From positions 496,001-560,000 of the forward strand of contig NC_035930.1 of assembly GCF_000348985.1 (NCBI RefSeq): 64,000 bases of DNA, written 5' to 3'. The position numbers and the translations under genes are program-made. The notes under the pieces are model-generated. The model was given only the letters and a program-made list of their open reading frames with translations, searched no databases and was not told where the DNA came from. The stretch is from Huiozyma naganishii CBS 8797 (taxonomy: Eukaryota; Ascomycota; Saccharomycetes; Saccharomycetales; Saccharomycetaceae). Positions 9,371 through 17,891 of the stretch are shown here, piece by piece; position 1 is the stretch's first letter; each line of letters starts with the position of its first letter.

Positions 9371-12300
9371 ATGTTGAAACGAGGTTTAGTGAATTATATT
9401 GCAACTGCCTTGCTATGTATTGCCGGATTTGCCGCGTCAATCTCTGTGTCTACAGATACAATTTTGGCGGGTTCCGTCGCTGGCACCGAGGATGTCGATG
9501 TCAACTCTGGCGCCTACTTGGCCATGATACATGGCGCTACACAGAACTTTGGCGGTAATGTTAACGTCGATGGTGCTCTATACATTGGTAACGCTGACTC
9601 CTCGGATGGGAAGCTAACTACAGATTTCACTGGAGGTTCGTTGGTCAACACTGGCCACATTGTCGTCGACAACCGTAATTCCTCTGCCGCTTTGAGTATG
9701 ACGTGGGGTGGCACGACCATCGAAAATTCAGGTGAGATATACTTCAACGGTGCCAACGTGAACAACAACGGGTTTACATTGCAACCCAGTACCACCTTGA
9801 ACAACAAGGGACTGATTTACTTTGGCCAAGATGAAAGTTCTGGCTATTCAAGCGCGGTGAACATCAAGGGAAAGACGATTACAAACGATGGGACCATCTG
9901 CTTGAAAAACGTCAAGGCATACCTAGACGCTTCGATCGGCGGTTCAGGGTGTATCACCATTGGGGATAACACTGTGTACGCTATCCAATCTACAAACATG
10001 GGTACATTAGGTCCTCAAACGCTCTACATGTCTTCCTCCTCGTCCATCATCTACGTGGACACGAAGGGGAAAACTGATAATATCAAGGTTGCTGGTTTTG
10101 GTAACGGGAATTTTCTGAGTTTTGGTACTTCAATTGTTAGTCACTCCTACGATACTAAAACTGGTGTCCTGTCATTCAGTATCTTTATTTTCATTTCGCA
10201 TAAGTTCAACATTGGTACAGGATATACCAACTCGTTGTTCAAGCAAAAACAAATCTCCAATCATATTGGGCTTGATTTGGCAAACAATGCTTTGTACTAT
10301 AATGCACCTCCTCCAGATGCATCTCTTCCAAGCGCGTGTATGCCATGTGACAAAAGTCCTTGGATTCCTCCTGCATACACTCAATTGCCAGAAACAACAA
10401 CCACTGTGGCGGCTGGGGTGGATAGCACTGCAACAGAGCTGCTTTCGTTTTACCCTACCACTGACAGATATGGGAGCGTAGCAACATTGACCTCTGTGAC
10501 CACCATTCCATTCACTATACCTTCTGAATATAGCACCACTGCGACCGACGAAGCAGGAAGCTCCGCCACAGAAGTGGTTTCGTACTTCACGAAGACGGGA
10601 GCTGACAAGGGACTGGAGACTGGTACGACCACGATCACGATTCCATTCACGGTTCCATCTGCGTACACCACGACTGCTGCTAACGGGGATGACAGCTCCG
10701 TGACTGAGATCGTCTCGTACTTCACGAAGATCGGGTCTGCTGGCGACCTGGAGACCGGGACGACCACAACTACTGTTCCCTTCACAATTCCATCTGCGTA
10801 CACCACGACAGCTGCTAACGGGAATGACAGCTCTGCTACTGAGATCATCTCGTACTTCACGAAGACCGGGTCTGCTGGCGACCTGGAGACCGGGACGACC
10901 ACAACTACTGTTCCCTTCACGCTGCCTTCGGCGTACACCACAACAGCTGCAAACGGCACGAGCAGATCCGTCACCGAGATCATTTCGTACTTCACGAAAA
11001 CCGGGTCTGCTGGCGACCTGGAAACCGGGACGACCACGACGACTGTTCCGTTCACGTTGCCTTCGGCGTACACCATAACAGCTGCAAACGGCACGAGCAG
11101 ATCCGTCACCGAGATCATTTCGTACTTCACGAAAACCGGGTCTGCTGGCGACCTGGAAACCGGGACGACCACGACGACTGTTCCGTTCACGTTGCCTTCG
11201 GCGTACACCATAACAGGACTTGATGCCATGGAGCGTTCGAGGACGGAATTTGTGTCGTTTTTCACCAAGACTGGTTCTGCAGGTGATTTGGAAACGGGGA
11301 CGACCACTTTGGTCATTATCGCTTCTTCTTCGGTTACCCCTTCCTCTGTTGCCTCCTCTGAGTCCACGAGCTCCGAACTTGCATCTGTTTCATCGACAGC
11401 TTCTTACGCGACTACTGTTGCATCGAGTGTCAGCATTGCTCCATCGAGCTCGGCTGTTCCTTGGACGACGTTATTCTTTTATGATCCGCGGGTTCAGGCT
11501 GTTGAGTTGTCCGTGTATGCGAACGATATTGCCCACCATCAGAGCGAATACGACTCGTACAACGAGCTCCGCACGAGCATGAGATACCCACAGGCTGTTG
11601 CCTCTGCTGCTTCGGATATTGCCGCTACCAGATCTGAGCCTAATTGGTCCAACATTGTCACGATGGTGGATACCGTTTCTGTCTGTGGGTTGATAAGTGG
11701 TGTTCCGTGGTATTCCACGAGATTGCAGCAATCCTTGGATGCTGCCTTCAGAGCCAGACATATTGTTGTTGTCTACCCATCCAACGTTGCATCGCGCCCA
11801 GTATCGTCTACCGCCTCGCCATTGACGAGTTCTGTTGCCTCGTCTAGAAAGACCACCTCCCGTACGAGCCTTGTTTCGAGCGTCACCTCAACTGCGAACT
11901 GGCCATCTACTGTATCTGGGAAATCATCTAGCTTATTTTCCGGTTCTGAATTACGCATCTCATCACTACCATTGGAAGGATCATCGAAATCTTTAAAACA
12001 TCGTGCAACTACAGCTTCTTTGGACTCAACCCTGCATTCATCAGCTTCATCATACTTTTCTAGCAAGATAAAGTCAAGTAAGGTCCTTTCATCATCGAGA
12101 CAAACTGTCTCTTCATCAGAGAACTTGACTACCTTCCATGAAAGTTCAAACGTTTATCAGGTCCCAGTTTCTACCTCTACCATACCTTTATTGATTTCTA
12201 GATCAACTAGCAACTCAATCACATCTGATATGAGTCGTTCATTGTCAAGCGTTGAATTAAACTCAATTGCTAGCTCCACGGCCATTTTAACTACGGAAAG

Positions 12301-12961
12301 AAAAGCTGAGGGAAAGAGCTCGACCCAATCAACCATGAACGTAAAGTCTGTTTCTACCGTCAGTACATTCAGTAGCAAGGCTTCAGAAACAAGTACTCGT
12401 AAACCTCGGGGTCAATGGAACTCTTCAATTTCAACTGCGACAGCACATTTCAAAACAACTACTACACTAACCTCCATACACAATGAAGATACACAAACAC
12501 GTTTTCTAACTAAAACTAGCCGTTTAAGGTCAGGTGAAGTTCCTGGAGCTCATTTTTCCAAAACTCGGTCCACTAAATATGGGTATGATGAGGGAAGGCA
12601 TGTGACCGCAACTTCATCAGTTCTCGTCGGTTCCTTACATACTTCAATTGCTGTTGGAGTATCAAACAGTGATCGATCGACAAGAACTCTTCAAAATACT
12701 CTTGATGTTACTCATACGAATACCCACCTATACCATGTTTCCACAACGGAAAGCCCGGTTGAATTGCCATCCTCCAGAGTTAAATCCAGTACCGGAATAC
12801 GTCCTAGGACAACAACACTCCCATTGGTGTCAGTAATTACAAGTCCTTCTCCACCTCTAATTATTGAAACGCAATCGAATATTGCCTCCAACTTTCAGAA
12901 GAGACCTGATGTTTTCTCTCTGACCATGTCTACGCTCATATTGCTTTTAGTATTGTTCTGA
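9371..12961 (+). CDS. GPI-anchored cell-wall adhesin: Hyr1/Iff-type head, tandem repeats, internal seripauperin (SRP1/TIP1) domain
   Basis: 1196 residues from an ATG at 9371. Residues 1-22 look like a signal peptide (hydrophobic core IATALLCIAGFAA). Residues about 23-330 match the hyphally-regulated cell-wall protein N-terminal domain (Hyr1/Iff family): GAYLAMIHGATQNFGGNVNV, NTGHIVVDNRN and the Asn/Gly-rich beta-helix pattern. Six 45-residue repeats occupy about 381-650 (units with SYFTKTGSAGDLETGTTTT). A Ser-rich linker leads to residues about 705-803, which match the seripauperin/TIP1 domain (VELSVYANDI, GVPWYSTRLQQSLDAAF). A Ser/Thr-rich stalk and a C-terminal hydrophobic tail (LTMSTLILLLVLF) indicate GPI attachment. 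The likely role is adhesion or wall structure. The combination of a Hyr1-type head with an internal SRP1/TIP1 domain is unusual, because that domain normally follows the signal peptide directly. Confidence 0.85.
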   Translation: MLKRGLVNYIATALLCIAGFAASISVSTDTILAGSVAGTEDVDVNSGAYLAMIHGATQNFGGNVNVDGALYIGNADSSDGKLTTDFTGGSLVNTGHIVVDNRNSSAALSMTWGGTTIENSGEIYFNGANVNNNGFTLQPSTTLNNKGLIYFGQDESSGYSSAVNIKGKTITNDGTICLKNVKAYLDASIGGSGCITIGDNTVYAIQSTNMGTLGPQTLYMSSSSSIIYVDTKGKTDNIKVAGFGNGNFLSFGTSIVSHSYDTKTGVLSFSIFIFISHKFNIGTGYTNSLFKQKQISNHIGLDLANNALYYNAPPPDASLPSACMPCDKSPWIPPAYTQLPETTTTVAAGVDSTATELLSFYPTTDRYGSVATLTSVTTIPFTIPSEYSTTATDEAGSSATEVVSYFTKTGADKGLETGTTTITIPFTVPSAYTTTAANGDDSSVTEIVSYFTKIGSAGDLETGTTTTTVPFTIPSAYTTTAANGNDSSATEIISYFTKTGSAGDLETGTTTTTVPFTLPSAYTTTAANGTSRSVTEIISYFTKTGSAGDLETGTTTTTVPFTLPSAYTITAANGTSRSVTEIISYFTKTGSAGDLETGTTTTTVPFTLPSAYTITGLDAMERSRTEFVSFFTKTGSAGDLETGTTTLVIIASSSVTPSSVASSESTSSELASVSSTASYATTVASSVSIAPSSSAVPWTTLFFYDPRVQAVELSVYANDIAHHQSEYDSYNELRTSMRYPQAVASAASDIAATRSEPNWSNIVTMVDTVSVCGLISGVPWYSTRLQQSLDAAFRARHIVVVYPSNVASRPVSSTASPLTSSVASSRKTTSRTSLVSSVTSTANWPSTVSGKSSSLFSGSELRISSLPLEGSSKSLKHRATTASLDSTLHSSASSYFSSKIKSSKVLSSSRQTVSSSENLTTFHESSNVYQVPVSTSTIPLLISRSTSNSITSDMSRSLSSVELNSIASSTAILTTERKAEGKSSTQSTMNVKSVSTVSTFSSKASETSTRKPRGQWNSSISTATAHFKTTTTLTSIHNEDTQTRFLTKTSRLRSGEVPGAHFSKTRSTKYGYDEGRHVTATSSVLVGSLHTSIAVGVSNSDRSTRTLQNTLDVTHTNTHLYHVSTTESPVELPSSRVKSSTGIRPRTTTLPLVSVITSPSPPLIIETQSNIASNFQKRPDVFSLTMSTLILLLVLF
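10511..11320 (+). repeat. Six tandem 135-bp repeats inside the adhesin
   Basis: Units begin at 10511, 10646, 10781, 10916, 11051 and 11186, an exact 135-bp (45-codon) period; each starts with a TTC codon. A more degenerate unit precedes them at about 10376. Units 4 and 5 differ at only two of 135 positions by direct comparison, implying recent duplication or conversion. Units 1 and 6 are the most divergent, as expected for array edges. Confidence 0.95.
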
Positions 12962-14839
12962 TAGATCATATGTGTCGGAGAGACGACTATGTATAACTGT
13001 GTTAAAATATATGTACTTAATTAACCCTAAAACTTTGTATCATTATACCTTTTTGTCTAGCGAGGATTTAATTGTCAGTGGGGCAACCTCTCTCACGTAG
13101 GTTCCGGTAGGTAATATATGTAAGGACATTGTATATTCATATTTACACCGTATATATGTTTTTATTAATTATGCTAGTTGTACTTGTGCATGTACATTTA
13201 GTGTTGGTTCCGGGATTCTGAGACAGTTTTGAAAGCTGACGGCGCAGATATCATGGATTTATATGTCTTCCATATAATGTTGCTATCCGCACGTCCCGAG
13301 GGTTCTCCTCGCCTATCGGGCTTATAATTTTCCAAAGTACGGAATTCGACAAGGAAAGGGTTACGAGTCCAGCTTAAAAGGGAGGGCCACAATTTGTCCT
13401 CACATTATCTTCTTCCCCTCTAACTGTCATTTTCGGGGTTTGGTTTAAAACAGGTCGAAATGAATACTTTTTGAGTTTATATACATCCCAGGCAATAAGG
13501 TATCCAGGTGTCTGAAAGTTTTTCTGGACATATTTGCATTATAATATATACTAGTAATGTATTGCATACTGCAGTGGATCCATGAATCCATTACACAGGA
13601 AGAGTCATGTGCTATCCTCGTGCGTTGAGATTATTCATTCCCATCCTTTTATAGAAGAGATGAGAACTTACCACTGGAAGAAGGTCAAAATTTTCATGAC
13701 TAATGGTAGCCAAGCTTGATTAAGATAGCATACTTCAGTCGCTAATCCTTACCACAATTTATTCAACCCGAAACTAATAAAGTACGTAAGACGCTTGTTC
13801 AGTGGGTTGCATTCTCAACATAACCGATTATAAAAAAGAGAGGAAAAGGGTATAAACCATGAACACAACTTTTTATATAGCTGTACAGTACGGAGAAAAG
13901 GGAAAGGGAGCTGCTTTACGTTTATTGAGGTCTTTGACGAGCACCTGAATCCATATTATTACTTCGATGGTAATCAGGATCGCCGATACTGCAACACAAA
14001 TGGAAGGCCTTTGTTCAACATACCAGGACAAAGGCGAGACCAGTGATCACCCCAAAAAGATTGTAAGTCAGATATTTCAAATCTTCTGCCGCATCCATTA
14101 TGGCAACTCTGAGTTCATTATCAACATCCCCGACGTTCTCGAAACGCTTCCTTAATAAGAAAGCCCTTTTAATGGCACCATAGGACTTCACTGACTTGCT
14201 TAAATGTTTGGCTAGCGCGGTTAAACCATATCCGAAGCTTTAGAGTCAAGTGCCAGCTCATCGACTTTTCTAGGTTGGTGAGCAATGTACTCTTTTATCA
14301 CCTTTCACAAAGGGGAGGACGATTCAAAATCATTTTTAAACTTCTCTTCACATGGACGCTGCCTCGGCCATATTTGCACGCAATGGAATAGCTCTTTCAT
14401 TGTGGGGAGCCCAGTTAGCCAATCTGAAAAGAAAAAAGGAAAGGCAACTGCAAAAGACATTGTCGGCATCACGGGGTGTTTGGATACTATCTTGAACGCT
14501 GTACTGTACGCCCCAAGTACAGACACAAATATGAGGACCACAATAGCCAAGGGTGAATGCAAAATTGACAATACAGTTTAGAAACTTCAACAATGCTGTG
14601 AGGCTGGGTGCTGGCGTGCTGGCGTGCTCAATCATTTTAGTAGGTGATATCTGACCAAGACCTTTAAATGCTGGAACCCGTGTGTGTTTATCTCCATGAA
14701 AAACTGATTGATTTTGCAAAACTGTTCAAATGAAACAATCTGTAAGATTTATCTCTAAATTAGTGTATCATGTAAAGCACCATGATATATAATGTGGAAT
14801 AAAAAAGGACAAAACTCATTTTTTTCGAAACTATTTTAA
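12962..14839. other. 1.9-kb region between the adhesin and tRNA-Leu, including a decayed membrane-protein gene
   Basis: No intact gene. The first 0.9 kb (12962-13870) is AT-rich with nothing recognised. From 13873 to about 14719 the minus strand carries segments of a multi-pass membrane protein in several frames (listed separately). GCTGGCGT occurs twice in direct tandem near 14610-14625. I saw no convincing LTR boundaries (TG...CA with a flanking 5-bp duplication) despite the tRNA. Confidence 0.5.
13873..14719 (-). pseudogene. Decayed multi-pass membrane-protein gene, family not recognised
   Basis: Read on the minus strand from about 14719 to a TAA at 13873-13875, protein-like segments appear in shifting frames: a start region with KMIEHASTPAPSLTALLKFL; a hydrophobic block SPLAIVVLIFVSVLGAYSTA followed by a second (MSFAVAFPFFFSDWL); after a TGA near 14302, KVIKEYIAHQPRKVDELALD; after more frameshifts, FLLRKRFENVGDVDNELRVA leading into YLTYNLFGVITGLAFVLVC; and after another shift, AVSAILITIEVIIWIQVLV before the stop. 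That is at least four potential helices and at least four disruptions. Order and spacing suggest one ancestral gene of about 270 codons. I cannot name the family; chance hydrophobic reading is possible but unlikely for all segments. Confidence 0.5.
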
Positions 14840-14922
14840 GGAGGGTTGGCCGAGTGGTCTAAGGCGGCAGACTTAAGATCTGTTGGACTGTGTCCGCGCG
14901 AGTTCGAACCTCGCATCCTTCA
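14840..14922 (+). tRNA. tL(UAA): tRNA-Leu (anticodon UAA)
   Basis: 83 nt, nearly identical to the S. cerevisiae tRNA-Leu(UAA) sequence as I recall it. Acceptor arm GGAGGGT pairs with ATCCTTC. The A box is TGGCCGAGTGGTC, the anticodon stem is CAGA/TCTG with loop CTTAAGA (UAA at 14874-14876), a class II long variable arm is present, and the T arm is GCGAGTTCGAACCTCGC. It carries no intron. A T-run follows immediately as the RNA polymerase III terminator. It sits at the boundary between the accessory island and the YCR095C-like block. Confidence 0.97.
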
Positions 14923-15117
14923 GTATTTTTTTTAAACTTTTTCTTGTCAATTCAGTACTTTGAGTTATGAAGAATGGATGCTCTCCATGTGGACGGGAAG
15001 CATAGCCGTGAAGATTCTTAGGCCACTTTCGTTGACTTTATAGCATTTCGACACCGTGCAATCCGTTGTACAGTCCACGGTAGGGTACATTGGAGGAATA
15101 GAAAAACGAAGAGAGTC

Positions 15118-16290
15118 ATGCTTGTACCGCCAGCTAATTTTGGAATTGCCGAAGAAGGGATTTATCGTTGTTCCAAGGTGGAAACCTTGAACTTGTCATT
15201 TATAGAGACTCTTAGCCTGAAATCGGTAGTGTACATTGGCGGTCAAGAACCTTCAAAGTTCTTCAAAGAGTTTTTCAATAGATCGTCCATTGAATGGAGC
15301 GTCATAAGGATAGCAGACATATCAACTGCTGGAGCCCCCATAAATAATGATAATAACCCAGGATCGAATGAGGCAGAGGATTTGCACGCCACACAGAAAG
15401 AGGAAAAGAAGAGCAGCACGAACATTACTAAGTCAACGTCACTTGCTAAGTACCCAAATAGAAATCCTGACTCGGTTGCGAATGAAGGTAACAGGGCTAG
15501 TAGGAACGACGATTTGATTAATTTGAATAAGATGGGGGACTCAACGTATAGCTTGAACGACAGAAATGACCTGATGCTTATTAAGAGCTCGTGTTTGAAA
15601 AAGACCTTTCGCAAGTTATTAGATTGCCAAAATTATAACATCTTATTGATAGACAAAACTGCCCTGATTATTGGCATTCTTCGAAAGATACAAAAATGGA
15701 GCATATCATCTATTATAAACGAGTACAGGCTATACTCCGGGAAAAATCGCTCTTACTTTGCAGAAACTTTTTTAGACCTTATTGATATAGCCGTGGAACA
15801 AGATCAAGAAGATATTCGGCAAGCCCTAGCGGGGAAAACTGTGAGGATAAATAACACTGAAAACTTAGCAGTTGATCCGATAGCAGAGGAAAGGCAAAGG
15901 AAATTATCTAATGTAATCGTTGTATCAGAGCACGACCTATCCGACCCTCCCCAGGTACCTCATCGTTTGTTAAAAATGGTGGAGGAAGCAGAAAAGAATG
16001 AACGACTGAATTTGACAAATGGTGATCTTGTCAGTAGTATATCCGCAGGAATGCAAAGAAGTACCTCAAATCTGGGCATATTTGGTCACCGATATAGATT
16101 GGCTTTCAACGGGAAAGAAAATGGCCGGTATAACTACTACAAAAGCCCGAATACAAAGGCAGATGCATTAACTTTACAAATACCGCGAGAGGCAAATCTA
16201 CCTTCGTGGTTCACATATCAGAGAGATTTGTGGGAAAAGGAGAACGTTCCTAATGTTCACCATTTTTATAAAGAGCACATTTTTACATAA
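15118..16290 (+). CDS. OCA4: Oca4-type atypical dual-specificity phosphatase-like protein
   Basis: 390 residues from an ATG at 15118; S. cerevisiae Oca4 is about 362. It belongs to the Siw14/Oca PFA-DSP family: the N-terminus PPANFGIAEEGIYRCSKVET and IEWSVIRIADIS are the family signature, and a C-terminal half with SISSIINEYRLYSGKNRSYF completes the fold. The active-site loop that should read HCxxGxxR is instead LLIDKTALIIGILR, so the nucleophilic Cys is absent and catalysis is unlikely, as appears true of Oca4 itself. A low-complexity insert (residues about 80-130) separates the two halves. It is convergent with CDC50, 91 bases apart. The likely role is as a scaffold in the Oca1-6/Siw14 group that affects inositol pyrophosphate levels and TOR-related readouts. 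Confidence 0.9.
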   Translation: MLVPPANFGIAEEGIYRCSKVETLNLSFIETLSLKSVVYIGGQEPSKFFKEFFNRSSIEWSVIRIADISTAGAPINNDNNPGSNEAEDLHATQKEEKKSSTNITKSTSLAKYPNRNPDSVANEGNRASRNDDLINLNKMGDSTYSLNDRNDLMLIKSSCLKKTFRKLLDCQNYNILLIDKTALIIGILRKIQKWSISSIINEYRLYSGKNRSYFAETFLDLIDIAVEQDQEDIRQALAGKTVRINNTENLAVDPIAEERQRKLSNVIVVSEHDLSDPPQVPHRLLKMVEEAEKNERLNLTNGDLVSSISAGMQRSTSNLGIFGHRYRLAFNGKENGRYNYYKSPNTKADALTLQIPREANLPSWFTYQRDLWEKENVPNVHHFYKEHIFT

Positions 16291-16381
16291 TAGATCTGAG
16301 TTAATGTAGGCATTACTTGATGAAATGCGGCTAGCTGATCTGGATAACTGCCTCTTAGTTTAAAGGCTTAGTAAAGGTTTT

Positions 16382-17575
16382 TTACAGAATTTCCCTTAGT
16401 GGGGACAAATCTTGGATCAAATCGTGATCCATTTGAGTTTCGTTAGTGTTAGAATCCTCGTCAAAGTTGATACGAGAGTGGTCACCCAAAACCCTTGGCC
16501 GGAACGTCATCCCAGTAAGGAATATCAATGCAAACAGTGCACATAATCCTGCCACTATCAGAAACATTATACTCATTGACAAATTCCTTGTACCGAGTAT
16601 ACCCAAGGTTGTCAGTACAAATGTCTTACTACCACCAAAATATGAGATTGGATAATTCAGCCCAATGTCAAAAGTGTAGTTACCTGCCGGCAATGGAGAA
16701 GACTCGTTCTTCAAAGCCAATTTATAGAACTTAGGGAATGGAGCTGTTCTCATCCAAACCTGGAACTCTTCCCATCTATGGATGTTGGGAATGTCTTGAT
16801 CCGTATAGCCATTTGGAAATCTTTTAGCCCAGTTTGGGGGAGGCGCTATTTGTGATGCATTATATTGTGTCCTCCTAAATCGCTTCCGATCTATTTTCCA
16901 CGATATTCCTTTATTTGTTAAATGGTAGTTCGTACCATTGTCGTCAACCGATTCAAATCGATGGGCGAATGTGTCATTGAACATCGAATTTGCAATTAGC
17001 CCACATGGATATATAGCTTTATCTCCAGTCCCTCTCAACGGCTTACAACTTGTATCCAGTTGCTCCCAATCCAAAGGTTTACCCCTCAGTTGCTTCCTAT
17101 CAAAGGACTGAACATAATTTCTGTGATTTTGATAGAAGTTCTTTAATCTATAGTAGACGTAGACATGTCTTTTTATTCTGTTTGGAATCTCAAATTTCAA
17201 TTGACATACCTGATTGTCGTTCTCTTCGTCGTAATTTAGCCTCCATTGGGGGGATTTTTTCCACTTCTTCTCAAAATGGTGCCTAACATACTTTTTGGGT
17301 ATTTCTGTGAATTCGTTCGTAGCCACTTGATCACACTTACTGTAGTCAATGGACAAATCTTGAATACGGTTGCTCGAAGCAACTAGACCAATACCTATAG
17401 GAGTAAAGATGCAAGCAATCAGAATTAGGAACGGTAAAACACTTTGCGGTAGCAAAATTGGTTGCCATGACTTTAACCTTTGCTGTCTGAAAGCAGTGTT
17501 AGGCGGTTTTCGGGACACTGGCTCAGTCTCTTCCTCCAGTATTGGAGCCTTCTTTTTCCAAAAAATATTGATCAT
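16382..17575 (-). CDS. CDC50: P4-ATPase (flippase) beta subunit, Cdc50 family
   Basis: 397 residues from an ATG at 17575. Non-catalytic partner of phospholipid-flipping P4-ATPases such as Drs2, needed for ER exit and activity; it acts in late Golgi and endosomes. Two transmembrane helices frame a large lumenal domain: residues about 45-67 ([20 protein letters not shown]) and about 328-352 ([20 protein letters not shown]). The ectodomain has the family motifs [31 protein letters not shown] and [20 protein letters not shown], with conserved Cys and N-glycosylation sequons. In S. cerevisiae YNR048W is the ohnologue, so the name is by synteny with OCA4 and CDC39. FPK1/KIN82, which activates flippases, lies about 10 kb away. 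Confidence 0.94.
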   Translation of the reverse strand: MINIFWKKKAPILEEETEPVSRKPPNTAFRQQRLKSWQPILLPQSVLPFLILIACIFTPIGIGLVASSNRIQDLSIDYSKCDQVATNEFTEIPKKYVRHHFEKKWKKSPQWRLNYDEENDNQVCQLKFEIPNRIKRHVYVYYRLKNFYQNHRNYVQSFDRKQLRGKPLDWEQLDTSCKPLRGTGDKAIYPCGLIANSMFNDTFAHRFESVDDNGTNYHLTNKGISWKIDRKRFRRTQYNASQIAPPPNWAKRFPNGYTDQDIPNIHRWEEFQVWMRTAPFPKFYKLALKNESSPLPAGNYTFDIGLNYPISYFGGSKTFVLTTLGILGTRNLSMSIMFLIVAGLCALFALIFLTGMTFRPRVLGDHSRINFDEDSNTNETQMDHDLIQDLSPLREIL

Positions 17576-17891
17576 TGAGAGTGTTAGTCAGCTTCAAGTG
17601 AGCCACAAAAGTGTTGATAAGCAGCGCACAATTGAAATATAAAGGAATTTAAGGCCCCTCAATCTCCCCACTACGCACTTCCGTCTCCGTTATCCTCTTT
17701 CTTTTGTTCTTCCCTCAACTTCATCGCAATCATTTGGAAAGTTCGAACTTCTTCTTCGAGAAAATGAAGAAAAATAGTTGGAAACCTCTTCGAATTTATA
17801 ATCATTATAGGTATGTATATTTTACAACAAGGGTCATCAATATCTACTTTGTGATCAATAATTACAGAATAGCTGTAAACTGATAAGCTGC
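17576..17891. other. CDC50 promoter / CDC39 3' region (316 bp)
   Basis: AT-rich spacer between two minus-strand genes. Nothing beyond general TA-rich sequence (for example GTATGTATATTTTAC near 17812) is recognised. Confidence 0.3.

Noticed and set aside
10450..11367. 305-codon antisense open frame across the adhesin repeats
   Set aside because: It mirrors the 135-bp repeat: stop-free antisense is a by-product of repeated GC-rich Thr/Ser codons. No ATG-linked promoter or family resemblance.
14500..15000. Ty-type LTR beside the tRNA-Leu gene
   Set aside because: tRNA flanks are common Ty targets, but no TG...CA termini with a 5-bp target duplication or reverse-transcriptase remnants were seen.
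12962..15117. Silent mating cassette near OCA4, as HMR is in S. cerevisiae
   Set aside because: No a1, a2, alpha1 or alpha2 coding similarity was recognised in any frame of this interval.
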